Positions 17,055 through 29,800 of a stretch of 64,000 nt of DNA are shown piece by piece. The translations under genes and the position numbers were made by a program. Every line of letters starts with the position of its first letter. Positions within the stretch are counted from its first letter, which is position 1. The notes beneath the pieces are model-generated. The model ran no database searches. It saw nothing but the letters and a program-made list of their open reading frames with translations, and was not told the DNA's origin. Source of the stretch: Trinickia violacea (GTDB lineage Bacteria; Pseudomonadota; Gammaproteobacteria; Burkholderiales; Burkholderiaceae); assembly GCF_005280735.1 (NCBI RefSeq), contig NZ_CP040078.1, forward strand, positions 3,224,001-3,288,000. Direction: 5' to 3'.

Positions 17055-17771
17055 CTACTTCGTGTCACCGCCAAACGAAACCTCTACTCGACGATTTTGC
17101 GACCTTCCCCCAGCGGTCTCGTTCGATGCAATCGGACTTGCTTTACCATAGCCGCGCGCAATAAACTGCTTCGACTGTAGACCCTGGTTCTTCAGGTAAG
17201 CCACAACCGACTGGGCACGTCGTTCAGACAGCGCCTGGTTGTATTTATCGCGCCCGACGCTATCCGTATAGCCGTTCGCCGTGACCGTATCGAATGTCGT
17301 ACCACGTGCTTCGTCGATGAGCTTGTCCAGACGCTCCCGACCCTCGGGTTTCAGAATAGCCTGATCGAAGTCGAAGTTGGCATCGCCACCGAACGTCATC
17401 TTCCGTTCCGGTAGGCGCGGCGCCGAAGGGGGCAAAGCGGGCGCAGCGCGCGGAGGTGGAGGCGGGGCCGAAGCGACTGCCGGCACACCACACTGGAAAG
17501 TCAATTCGCGCGTGTTCGGCTCGGTACTGCCCTGCCTCAGGGGGCCCATATCTTGCAAAACACGCACCGGCTGCGTGTCACAAATCTCCCTCGCCTTGCG
17601 CTGACAGGTCTCAGCCCCTTCGAACACGCCAAAGCAATCGACGCGATATGCCTTTTCGCCGTTCGGCAGATTCAACGACCATGAGCTGTACGTCGGCCCC
17701 GATGCCGACGTACAACCCGTCAGCACCACTGCTGCAGCTACAAGAAATTTCGCTCTTGCTGTTTGAAACAT
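17055..17771 (-). CDS. OmpA-family peptidoglycan-binding lipoprotein
   Basis: 238 residues from the ATG at 17771, chosen because AGAGGT lies eight bases upstream and because it gives a clean lipoprotein signal (FLVAAAVVLTGC, lipobox LTGC). A middle region has paired cysteines (DCFGVFEGAETCQRKAREIC) and a Pro-rich linker. The C-terminal OmpA domain spans about residues 125-235: FDFDQAILKPEGRERLDKLI, NGYTDSVGRDKYNQALSERR then AQSVVAYL, and GRSQNRRVEV. The NGYTD and the R in NRRVEV are peptidoglycan-binding residues. It begins 45 bases after the adhesin stop and probably anchors or stabilises the adhesin in the envelope. Intact. Confidence 0.9.
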   Translation of the reverse strand: MFQTARAKFLVAAAVVLTGCTSASGPTYSSWSLNLPNGEKAYRVDCFGVFEGAETCQRKAREICDTQPVRVLQDMGPLRQGSTEPNTRELTFQCGVPAVASAPPPPPRAAPALPPSAPRLPERKMTFGGDANFDFDQAILKPEGRERLDKLIDEARGTTFDTVTANGYTDSVGRDKYNQALSERRAQSVVAYLKNQGLQSKQFIARGYGKASPIASNETAGGRSQNRRVEVSFGGDTK

Positions 17772-17815
17772 CGAAATGACCTCTGCGTTCATAGGAGCGG
17801 TTGGTTTTTGCCCAA

Positions 17816-20800
17816 TCACCACTGGTAACCAATACCCACGCCATAGGCGTAACCATCACTACTCGCACTCGCACCGGCGCGCAGCTTCAAATTCTCCGTA
17901 AGGCGGGCAGTAAATCCGAGAGCCACCGCGTGATAACCCTCGTACCCGCCGGTCGCGATGCCAACCGCGATCGTCTTGCCCTGGTCAACGTCCGGAATCA
18001 TAGTGAGCGCAGTCGCTCCAGCCACACCTGAGTAGGCCTTGCGCGCCACGTTGTTAACCGTTCCGCCCAACGAATTCAGCTGCGACATATTCACGGCGTC
18101 CGTCGGATTAACGCCCGGAGCCACGTTCGTGATGCGTCGCTCGTTGTTCGGCGCGCCGACCGATACGGTGTTCGGCTGATTCGCGATCGAATTCGACCCG
18201 AGCGCCACCGAATTCGCCGCGCTTGCCGTGGCGTTGGTGCCGATCGCCACGGCATTCGCACCCGAGACGACCGATTTCGCGCCGATGACGGTTGCGCCTT
18301 CCGACATTGCGCTCGCACCGTTGCCGATCGCCACGGCGTTCGTGCCCGTCGCGGTTGCATTCGGCCCCAATGCCATCGAATCCACGCCGGTCGCGCCGCT
18401 GTTGTCGTAGTTTCCGCTTTGTGTTCCACCATCGTTGACACTGTAGTAATGCGTCCGTGTCGTCGAAACAGTAGTGGAAAGCGACGCGATGCCGGCTGCA
18501 GTCGACGTGGACAACGAGGTGACCGCACTGTTGGTCGTGCTCAGGCCCGTCGACAGCGAACTGACACCGGTCGACAACGAGTTGGCCGTCGTGGACGTCG
18601 AGGTCGACAGCGACGCGATCGAGCTGTTCGTCGAAGACAGGCCAGTCGACAGCGAGCTGATTCCCGTGGAGGTCGAGGTCGACAGGCTCGACATGTTGCT
18701 GCTGGCCGTGCTCAGGCTCGTCGACAGCGAGGTCCCCGACGTGGACAGACTCGCGAGATTGCTGTTGGTCGTGCTCAACCCGGTCGACAGCGAGCTGATA
18801 CCGGTCGAGGCCGAGGTCGAGAGACTGCTGACACTGGTGGACAGCGAGCTGGCCGACGTCGAAGCCGAAGTGGACAGCGAGGTGACCGTGCTGTTGGCCG
18901 TGCTCAGGCCCGTCGACAGTGAGCTGATGCCGGTCGAGGTCGACGTCGAGAGACTGCTGACACTGGTCGACAGCGAACTCGTCGTCGAGGACAACGACGT
19001 GGACAGGCTGGTCAGGTTGCTGTCCGTCGTGCTGAGGCCTGTCGACAGCGAACTGATGCCCGTCGACGTCGAGGTCGAGAGACTGCTGACACTGGTCGAC
19101 AGAGAACTCGTCGTCGAGGACAGCGACGTGGACAGGCTCGTCAGGTTGCTGTTGGTCGTGCTCAGGCCCGTGGACAGCGAGCTGATGCCGGTCGACGTCG
19201 AGGTTGAGAGACTGCTGACCCCCGTCGACAACGACGAGAGACTGTTGTTGGTGGTGCTGACGACCGCATAGAGCTCGCTGCCGTTGACCGCGTCCGTGCT
19301 CGTGGCCGTGATCTGACCTGCACCGACGTTGGTGAGCTGGCGCTCAGCCCCCGGCGCACCCACGCTCACCACGCTCGTCGGGTTCGTGCCGCCGGCAAAG
19401 CTGTACGTCACCCCGCCAACCGTCGCAGTCGCCGTTGGGTTCGGCGCTGCCGTCACCGAGCCCGCGCCCAGCGCGACAGCACCGGCGTTCGCCGCCGTTG
19501 CCCCGGCGCCCAGTGCAGTCGCGTTCGTCGCTGAAGCGAGCGCGGTCGTGCCGAACGCACTGCTTGTTGCCCCTGACGCCGTCGTGTTGTACCCAAAGGC
19601 CGATGCGTCGGTTCCAAGTGCGGACGAGAAGTTCCCATATGCCGTACCCGGATCGCCCGCCTGCGCACCATAACCGATAGCGACACCGCCGGCACCGCCG
19701 CTCGGCCCATTAGCCACTATGGTAGCGTCGGTGCCGATCGCGATACTGTTACTTCCAGTAGCCGGCGTTGTGGCGCCGTATCCCTCGGCAATACTTCCTG
19801 GGCCGGCTGCAATCGAATTCGGACCGATCGCGACCGAGTTGAGGCCGAGAGCCTGACTGTCCGGTCCGGTGGAGTTCGCGTGGAAATACTTGATGCCCTG
19901 ACTATTGATGCTATCGATCGCGGCGCCCACGCTGTTGACATTGGTCGTCGTGCCGTTCGCGTTGTACATGGTGTACGACGGGGCAGAGATCGTGCCAGTC
20001 AGCGGGTTGTACGTCGCGCCTCCGCCAAGCGCCGCGGCAGCACTGTTGCCGAGGTTGTTGGTGTTGGTGGTGACTGTACTCAGACCCGTCGACAGCGAGC
20101 TGATCCCCGTCGACGTTGAGGTCGAGAGGCTGCTAACTCCGGTCGACAGCGAGCTGACGCCGGTCGAAGTCGAAGTCGACAGCGACGTGAGGTTGCTGTT
20201 GGTCGTGCTCAGGCCCGTCGACAGTGAGCTGACGCCGGTCGACAGCGAACTTGCCGTCGTGGACGTCGAGGTCGACAGCGAAGCGACGGTGCTGTCCGTC
20301 GTGCTCAGACCCGTCGAGAGCGAGCTGATCCCCGTCGAGGTTGAGGTCGAAAGACTGCTAACACCGGTCGACAGCGAGCTGATACCGGTCGAAGCCGACG
20401 TCGACAGCGACGTGAGGTTGCTGTTGGTCGTGCTCAGGCCCGTCGACAGTGAGCTGACGCCGGTCGACAGCGAACTTGCCGTCGTCGACGTCGAGGTCGA
20501 CAGCGAAGCGACGTTGCTGTCGGTCGTGCTCAGACCCGTCGAGAGCGAACTGATCCCCGTCGACGTTGAGGTCGAGAGGCTGCTAACTCCAGTCGACAGC
20601 GAGCTGATACCCGTCGAGGTTGAGGTCGAAAGACTGCTAACACCGGTCGACAGCGAGCTGATACCGGTCGAAGCCGACGTCGACAGCGACGTGAGGTTGC
20701 TGTTGGTCGTGCTCAGGCCCGTCGACAACGAGCTGGCCGTCGTGGACGTCGAGGTCGACAGCGAAGCGACGGTGCTGTCCGTCGTGCTCAGACCCGTCGA

Positions 20801-23800
20801 GAGCGAGCTGATCCCCGTCGACGTTGAGGTCGAGAGGCTGCTAACTCCAGTCGACAGCGAGCTGATGCCGGTCGAGGTCGACGTCGACAGCGACGTGAGG
20901 TTGCTGTTGGTCGTGCTCAGGCCCGTCGACAGTGAGCTGACACCGGTCGACAGCGAACTTGCCGTCGTGGACGTCGAGGTCGACAGCGAAGCGACGTTGC
21001 TGTCCGTCGTGCTCAGACCCGTCGAGAGCGAGCTGATCCCCGTCGACGTTGAGGTCGAAAGACTGCTAACACCGGTCGACAGCGAGCTGATACCCGTCGA
21101 GGTGGACGTCGAGAGACTGCTGACACTCGTCGACAGTGAGCTGACACCGGTCGACAGCGAACTTGCCGTCGTGGACGTCGAGGTCGACAGCGAAGCGACG
21201 TTGCTGTCCGTCGTGCTCAGGCCCGTCGACAGCGAGCTGATCCCCGTCGACGTTGAGGTCGAGAGGCTGCTAACTCCGGTCGACAGCGAGCTGATACCGG
21301 TCGAAGCCGACGTCGACAGCGACGTGAGGTTGCTGTTGGTCGTGCTCAGGCCCGTCGACAGTGAGCTGACGCCGGTCGACAGTGAGCTGATACCGGTTGA
21401 AGCCGACGTCGACAGCGACGTGAGGTTGCTGTTGGTCGTGCTCAGGCCCGTCGACAGTGAGCTGACGCCGGTCGACAACGAGCTGGCCGTCGTCGACGTC
21501 GAGGTCGACAGCGAAGCGACGTTGCTGTCGGTCGTGCTCAGACCCGTCGAGAGCGAACTGATCCCCGTCGACGTTGAGGTCGAGAGGCTGCTAACTCCGG
21601 TCGACAGCGAGCTGACGCCGGTCGAAGTCGAAGTCGACAGCGACGTGAGGTTGCTGTTGGTCGTGCTCAGGCCCGTCGACAGTGAGCTGACGCCGGTCGA
21701 CAGCGAACTTGCCGTCGTCGACGTCGAGGTCGACAGCGAAGCGACGTTGCTGTCGGTCGTGCTCAGACCCGTCGAGAGCGAACTGATCCCCGTCGACGTT
21801 GAGGTCGAGAGGCTGCTAACTCCAGTCGACAGCGAGCTGATACCCGTCGAGGTTGAGGTCGAAAGACTGCTAACACCGGTCGACAGCGAACTTGCCGTCG
21901 TGGACGTCGAGGTCGACAGCGAAGCGACGGTGCTGTCCGTCGTGCTCAGACCCGTCGAGAGCGAGCTGATCCCCGTCGACGTTGAGGTCGAAAGACTGCT
22001 AACACCGGTCGACAGCGAGCTGATACCCGTCGAGGTGGACGTCGAGAGACTGCTGACACTCGTCGACAGTGAGCTGACACCGGTCGACAGCGAACTTGCC
22101 GTCGTGGACGTCGAGGTCGACAGCGAAGCGACGTTGCTGTCCGTCGTGCTCAGGCCCGTCGACAGCGAGCTGATCCCCGTCGACGTTGAGGTCGAGAGGC
22201 TGCTAACTCCGGTCGACAGCGAGCTGATACCGGTCGAAGCCGACGTCGACAGCGACGTGAGGTTGCTGTTGGTCGTGCTCAGGCCCGTCGACAGTGAGCT
22301 GACGCCGGTCGACAGTGAGCTGATACCGGTTGAAGCCGACGTCGACAGCGACGTGAGGTTGCTGTTGGTCGTGCTCAGGCCCGTCGACAGTGAGCTGACG
22401 CCGGTCGACAACGAGCTGGCCGTCGTCGACGTCGAGGTCGACAGCGAAGCGACGTTGCTGTCCGTCGTGCTCAGACCCGTCGAGAGCGAACTGATCCCCG
22501 TCGACGTTGAGGTCGAAAGGCTGCTAACTCCGGTCGACAGCGAGCTGATGCCGGTCGAGGTCGACGTCGACAGCGACGTGAGGTTGCTGTTGGTCGTGCT
22601 CAGGCCCGTCGACAACGAGCTGATCCCCGTCGACGTTGAGGTCGAGAGGCTGCTAACTCCGGTCGACAGCGAGCTGATACCGGTCGAAGCCGACGTCGAC
22701 AGCGACGTGAGGTTGCTGTTGGTCGTGCTCAGGCCCGTCGACAGTGAGCTGACGCCGGTCGACAGTGAGCTGATACCGGTTGAAGCCGACGTCGACAGCG
22801 ACGTGAGGTTGCTGTTGGTCGTGCTCAGGCCCGTCGACAGTGAGCTGACGCCGGTCGACAACGAGCTGGCCGTCGTCGACGTCGAGGTCGACAGCGAAGC
22901 GACGTTGCTGTCGGTCGTGCTCAGACCCGTCGAGAGCGAACTGATCCCCGTCGACGTTGAGGTCGAGAGGCTGCTAACTCCAGTCGACAGCGAGCTGATA
23001 CCCGTCGAGGTTGAGGTCGAAAGACTGCTAACACCGGTCGACAGCGAGCTGATACCGGTCGAAGCCGACGTCGACAGCGACGTGAGGTTGCTGTTGGTCG
23101 TGCTCAGGCCCGTCGACAGCGAACTGACACCGGTCGACAGCGAAGCGACGTTGCTGTCGGTCGTGCTCAGACCTGTCGAGAGCGAACTGATGCCCGTCGA
23201 CGTTGAGGTCGAAAGACTGCTAACACCAGTCGACAGCGAGCTGATACCGGTCGAGGTCGACGTCGACAGCGACGTGAGGTTGCTGTTGGTCGTGCTCAGG
23301 CCCGTCGACAGTGAGCTGACGCCGGTCGACAACGAGCTGGCCGTCGTCGACGTCGAGGTCGACAGCGAAGCGACGTTGCTGTCGGTCGTGCTCAGACCCG
23401 TCGAGAGCGAACTGATCCCCGTCGACGTTGAGGTCGAGAGGCTGCTAACTCCGGTCGACAGCGAGCTGACGCCGGTCGAAGTCGAAGTCGACAGCGACGT
23501 GAGGTTGCTGTTGGTCGTGCTCAGGCCCGTCGACAGTGAGCTGACGCCGGTCGACAGCGAACTTGCCGTCGTGGACGTCGAGGTCGACAGCGAAGCGACG
23601 GTGCTGTCCGTCGTGCTCAGACCCGTCGAGAGCGAGCTGATCCCCGTCGAGGTTGAGGTCGAAAGACTGCTAACACCGGTCGACAGCGAGCTGATACCGG
23701 TCGAAGCCGACGTCGACAGCGACGTGAGGTTGCTGTTGGTCGTGCTCAGGCCCGTCGACAGTGAGCTGACGCCGGTCGACAGCGAACTTGCCGTCGTCGA

Positions 23801-26800
23801 CGTCGAGGTCGACAGCGAAGCGACGTTGCTGTCGGTCGTGCTCAGACCCGTCGAGAGCGAACTGATCCCCGTCGACGTTGAGGTCGAGAGGCTGCTAACT
23901 CCAGTCGACAGCGAGCTGATACCCGTCGAGGTTGAGGTCGAAAGACTGCTAACACCGGTCGACAGCGAACTTGCCGTCGTGGACGTCGAGGTCGACAGCG
24001 AAGCGACGGTGCTGTCCGTCGTGCTCAGACCCGTCGAGAGCGAGCTGATCCCCGTCGACGTTGAGGTCGAAAGACTGCTAACACCGGTCGACAGCGAGCT
24101 GATACCCGTCGAGGTGGACGTCGAGAGACTGCTGACACTCGTCGACAGTGAGCTGACACCGGTCGACAGCGAACTTGCCGTCGTGGACGTCGAGGTCGAC
24201 AGCGAAGCGACGTTGCTGTCCGTCGTGCTCAGGCCCGTCGACAGCGAGCTGATCCCCGTCGACGTTGAGGTCGAGAGGCTGCTAACTCCGGTCGACAGCG
24301 AGCTGATACCGGTCGAAGCCGACGTCGACAGCGACGTGAGGTTGCTGTTGGTCGTGCTCAGGCCCGTCGACAGTGAGCTGATACCGGTTGAAGCCGACGT
24401 CGACAGCGACGTGAGGTTGCTGTTGGTCGTGCTCAGGCCCGTCGACAGTGAGCTGACGCCGGTCGACAACGAGCTGGCCGTCGTCGACGTCGAGGTCGAC
24501 AGCGAAGCGACGTTGCTGTCGGTCGTGCTCAGACCCGTCGAGAGCGAACTGATCCCCGTCGACGTTGAGGTCGAAAGGCTGCTAACTCCGGTCGACAGCG
24601 AGCTGATGCCGGTCGAGGTCGACGTCGACAGCGACGTGAGGTTGCTGTTGGTCGTGCTCAGGCCCGTCGACAACGAGCTGGCCGTCGTGGACGTCGAGGT
24701 CGACAGCGAAGCGACGTTGCTGTCCGTCGTGCTCAGACCCGTCGAGAGCGAACTGATCCCCGTCGACGTTGAGGTCGAAAGGCTGCTAACTCCGGTCGAC
24801 AGCGAGCTGATGCCGGTCGAGGTCGACGTCGACAGCGACGTGAGGTTGCTGTTGGTCGTGCTCAGGCCCGTCGACAACGAGCTGGCCGTCGTGGACGTCG
24901 AGGTCGACAGCGAAGCGACGTTGCTGTCCGTCGTGCTCAGACCCGTCGAGAGCGAGCTGATCCCCGTCGACGTTGAGGTCGAAAGACTGCTAACACCGGT
25001 CGACAGCGAGCTGATACCCGTCGAGGTGGACGTCGAGAGACTGCTGACACTCGTCGACAGTGAGCTGACACCGGTCGACAGCGAACTTGCCGTCGTGGAC
25101 GTCGAGGTCGACAGCGAAGCGACGTTGCTGTCCGTCGTGCTCAGGCCCGTCGAGAGCGAGCTGATCCCCGTCGACGTTGAGGTCGAGAGGCTGCTAACTC
25201 CGGTCGACAGCGAGCTGATACCGGTCGAAGCCGACGTCGACAGCGACGTGAGGTTGCTGTTGGTCGTGCTCAGGCCCGTCGACAGTGAGCTGACGCCGGT
25301 CGACAACGAGCTGGCCGTCGTCGACGTCGAGGTCGACAGCGAAGCGACGTTGCTGTCGGTCGTGCTCAGACCCGTCGAGAGCGAACTGATCCCCGTCGAC
25401 GTTGAGGTCGAGAGGCTGCTAACTCCGGTCGACAGCGAGCTGACGCCGGTCGAAGTCGAAGTCGACAGCGACGTGAGGTTGCTGTTGGTCGTGCTCAGGC
25501 CCGTCGACAGTGAGCTGACGCCGGTCGACAGCGAACTTGCCGTCGTCGACGTCGAGGTCGACAGCGAAGCGACGTTGCTGTCGGTCGTGCTCAGACCCGT
25601 CGAGAGCGAACTGATCCCCGTCGACGTTGAGGTCGAGAGGCTGCTAACTCCAGTCGACAGCGAGCTGATACCCGTCGAGGTTGAGGTCGAAAGACTGCTA
25701 ACACCGGTCGACAGCGAACTTGCCGTCGTGGACGTCGAGGTCGACAGCGAAGCGACGGTGCTGTCCGTCGTGCTCAGACCCGTCGAGAGCGAGCTGATCC
25801 CCGTCGACGTTGAGGTCGAAAGACTGCTAACACCGGTCGACAGCGAGCTGATACCCGTCGAGGTGGACGTCGAGAGACTGCTGACACTCGTCGACAGTGA
25901 GCTGACACCGGTCGACAGCGAACTTGCCGTCGTGGACGTCGAGGTCGACAGCGAAGCGACGTTGCTGTCCGTCGTGCTCAGGCCCGTCGACAGCGAGCTG
26001 ATCCCCGTCGACGTTGAGGTCGAGAGGCTGCTAACTCCGGTCGACAGCGAGCTGATACCGGTCGAAGCCGACGTCGACAGCGACGTGAGGTTGCTGTTGG
26101 TCGTGCTCAGGCCCGTCGACAGTGAGCTGACGCCGGTCGACAGTGAGCTGATACCGGTTGAAGCCGACGTCGACAGCGACGTGAGGTTGCTGTTGGTCGT
26201 GCTCAGGCCCGTCGACAGTGAGCTGACGCCGGTCGACAACGAGCTGGCCGTCGTCGACGTCGAGGTCGACAGCGAAGCGACGTTGCTGTCCGTCGTGCTC
26301 AGACCCGTCGAGAGCGAACTGATCCCCGTCGACGTTGAGGTCGAAAGGCTGCTAACTCCGGTCGACAGCGAGCTGATGCCGGTCGAGGTCGACGTCGACA
26401 GCGACGTGAGGTTGCTGTTGGTCGTGCTCAGGCCCGTCGACAACGAGCTGATCCCCGTCGACGTTGAGGTCGAGAGGCTGCTAACTCCGGTCGACAGCGA
26501 GCTGATACCGGTCGAAGCCGACGTCGACAGCGACGTGAGGTTGCTGTTGGTCGTGCTCAGGCCCGTCGACAGTGAGCTGACGCCGGTCGACAGTGAGCTG
26601 ATACCGGTTGAAGCCGACGTCGACAGCGACGTGAGGTTGCTGTTGGTCGTGCTCAGGCCCGTCGACAGTGAGCTGACGCCGGTCGACAACGAGCTGGCCG
26701 TCGTCGACGTCGAGGTCGACAGCGAAGCGACGTTGCTGTCGGTCGTGCTCAGACCCGTCGAGAGCGAACTGATCCCCGTCGACGTTGAGGTCGAGAGGCT

Positions 26801-29800
26801 GCTAACTCCAGTCGACAGCGAGCTGATACCCGTCGAGGTTGAGGTCGAAAGACTGCTAACACCGGTCGACAGCGAGCTGATACCGGTCGAAGCCGACGTC
26901 GACAGCGACGTGAGGTTGCTGTTGGTCGTGCTCAGGCCCGTCGACAGCGAACTGACACCGGTCGACAGCGAAGCGACGTTGCTGTCGGTCGTGCTCAGAC
27001 CTGTCGAGAGCGAACTGATGCCCGTCGACGTTGAGGTCGAAAGACTGCTAACACCAGTCGACAGCGAGCTGATACCGGTCGAGGTCGACGTCGACAGCGA
27101 CGTGAGGTTGCTGTTGGTCGTGCTCAGGCCCGTCGACAGTGAGCTGACGCCGGTCGACAACGAGCTGGCCGTCGTCGACGTCGAGGTCGACAGCGAAGCG
27201 ACGTTGCTGTCGGTCGTGCTCAGACCCGTCGAGAGCGAACTGATCCCCGTCGACGTTGAGGTCGAGAGGCTGCTAACTCCGGTCGACAGCGAGCTGACGC
27301 CGGTCGAAGTCGAAGTCGACAGCGACGTGAGGTTGCTGTTGGTCGTGCTCAGGCCCGTCGACAGTGAGCTGACGCCGGTCGACAGCGAACTTGCCGTCGT
27401 GGACGTCGAGGTCGACAGCGAAGCGACGGTGCTGTCCGTCGTGCTCAGACCCGTCGAGAGCGAGCTGATCCCCGTCGAGGTTGAGGTCGAAAGACTGCTA
27501 ACACCGGTCGACAGCGAGCTGATACCGGTCGAAGCCGACGTCGACAGCGACGTGAGGTTGCTGTTGGTCGTGCTCAGGCCCGTCGACAGTGAGCTGACGC
27601 CGGTCGACAGCGAACTTGCCGTCGTCGACGTCGAGGTCGACAGCGAAGCGACGTTGCTGTCGGTCGTGCTCAGACCCGTCGAGAGCGAACTGATCCCCGT
27701 CGACGTTGAGGTCGAGAGGCTGCTAACTCCAGTCGACAGCGAGCTGATACCCGTCGAGGTTGAGGTCGAAAGACTGCTAACACCGGTCGACAGCGAACTT
27801 GCCGTCGTGGACGTCGAGGTCGACAGCGAAGCGACGGTGCTGTCCGTCGTGCTCAGACCCGTCGAGAGCGAGCTGATCCCCGTCGACGTTGAGGTCGAAA
27901 GACTGCTAACACCGGTCGACAGCGAGCTGATACCCGTCGAGGTGGACGTCGAGAGACTGCTGACACTCGTCGACAGTGAGCTGACACCGGTCGACAGCGA
28001 ACTTGCCGTCGTGGACGTCGAGGTCGACAGCGAAGCGACGTTGCTGTCCGTCGTGCTCAGGCCCGTCGACAGCGAGCTGATCCCCGTCGACGTTGAGGTC
28101 GAGAGGCTGCTAACTCCGGTCGACAGCGAGCTGATACCGGTCGAAGCCGACGTCGACAGCGACGTGAGGTTGCTGTTGGTCGTGCTCAGGCCCGTCGACA
28201 GTGAGCTGACGCCGGTCGACAGTGAGCTGATACCGGTTGAAGCCGACGTCGACAGCGACGTGAGGTTGCTGTTGGTCGTGCTCAGGCCCGTCGACAGTGA
28301 GCTGACGCCGGTCGACAACGAGCTGGCCGTCGTCGACGTCGAGGTCGACAGCGAAGCGACGTTGCTGTCGGTCGTGCTCAGACCCGTCGAGAGCGAACTG
28401 ATCCCCGTCGACGTTGAGGTCGAAAGGCTGCTAACTCCGGTCGACAGCGAGCTGATGCCGGTCGAGGTCGACGTCGACAGCGACGTGAGGTTGCTGTTGG
28501 TCGTGCTCAGGCCCGTCGACAACGAGCTGATCCCCGTCGACGTTGAGGTCGAGAGGCTGCTAACTCCGGTCGACAGCGAGCTGATACCGGTCGAAGCCGA
28601 CGTCGACAGCGACGTGAGGTTGCTGTTGGTCGTGCTCAGGCCCGTCGACAGTGAGCTGACGCCGGTCGACAGTGAGCTGATACCGGTTGAAGCCGACGTC
28701 GACAGCGACGTGAGGTTGCTGTTGGTCGTGCTCAGGCCCGTCGACAGTGAGCTGACGCCGGTCGACAACGAGCTGGCCGTCGTCGACGTCGAGGTCGACA
28801 GCGAAGCGACGTTGCTGTCGGTCGTGCTCAGACCCGTCGAGAGCGAACTGATCCCCGTCGACGTTGAGGTCGAGAGGCTGCTAACTCCAGTCGACAGCGA
28901 GCTGATACCCGTCGAGGTTGAGGTCGAAAGACTGCTAACACCGGTCGACAGCGAGCTGATACCGGTCGAAGCCGACGTCGACAGCGACGTGAGGTTGCTG
29001 TTGGTCGTGCTCAGGCCCGTCGACAGCGAACTGACACCGGTCGACAGCGAAGCGACGTTGCTGTCGGTCGTGCTCAGACCTGTCGAGAGCGAACTGATGC
29101 CCGTCGACGTTGAGGTCGAAAGACTGCTAACACCAGTCGACAGCGAGCTGATACCGGTCGAGGTCGACGTCGACAGCGACGTGAGGTTGCTGTTGGTCGT
29201 GCTCAGGCCCGTCGACAGTGAGCTGACGCCGGTCGACAGCGAACTTGCCGTCGTCGACGTAGACGTCGACAGCGAAGCGACGTTGCTGTCCGTCGTGCTC
29301 AGACCTGTCGAGAGCGACGCGATGGCGCTGGTCGACGACGACAGGGTCGACGACAGCGAGCTGACCACGCTGTTGGTCGTGCTCAGACCCGTGGACAGCG
29401 AGCTGATGCCCGTCGACGTCGAGGTTGAGAGACTGCTGACCCCCGTCGACAGCGACGAGAGACTGCCGTTGGTGGTACTGACAACCGCATAGAGCTCGCT
29501 GCCGTTGATCGCGTCCGTGCTCGTGGCCGTGATCTGACCTGCACCGACGTTGGTGAGCTGGCGCTCAGCCCCCGGCGCACCCACGCTCACCACGCTCGTC
29601 GGGTTCGTGCCGCCGGCAAAGCTGTACGTCACCCCGCCAACCGTCGCAGTCGCCGTTGGGTTCGGCGCTGCCGTCACCGAGCCCGCGCCCAGCGCGACAG
29701 CACCGGCGTTCGCCGCCGTTGCCCCGGCGCCCAGTGCAGTCGCGTTCGTCGCTGAAGCGAGCGCGGTCGTGCCGAACGCACTGCTTGTTGCCCCTGACGC

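Noticed and set aside
19905..29492. 3,195-residue plus-strand open frame rich in VDSELIPVDVEVERLL
   Set aside because: It is exactly antisense to the adhesin stalk. The absence of stops follows from the 21/33/42-bp tiling; it has no start signal, and the same happens at 30126-32768. Treated as a shadow.
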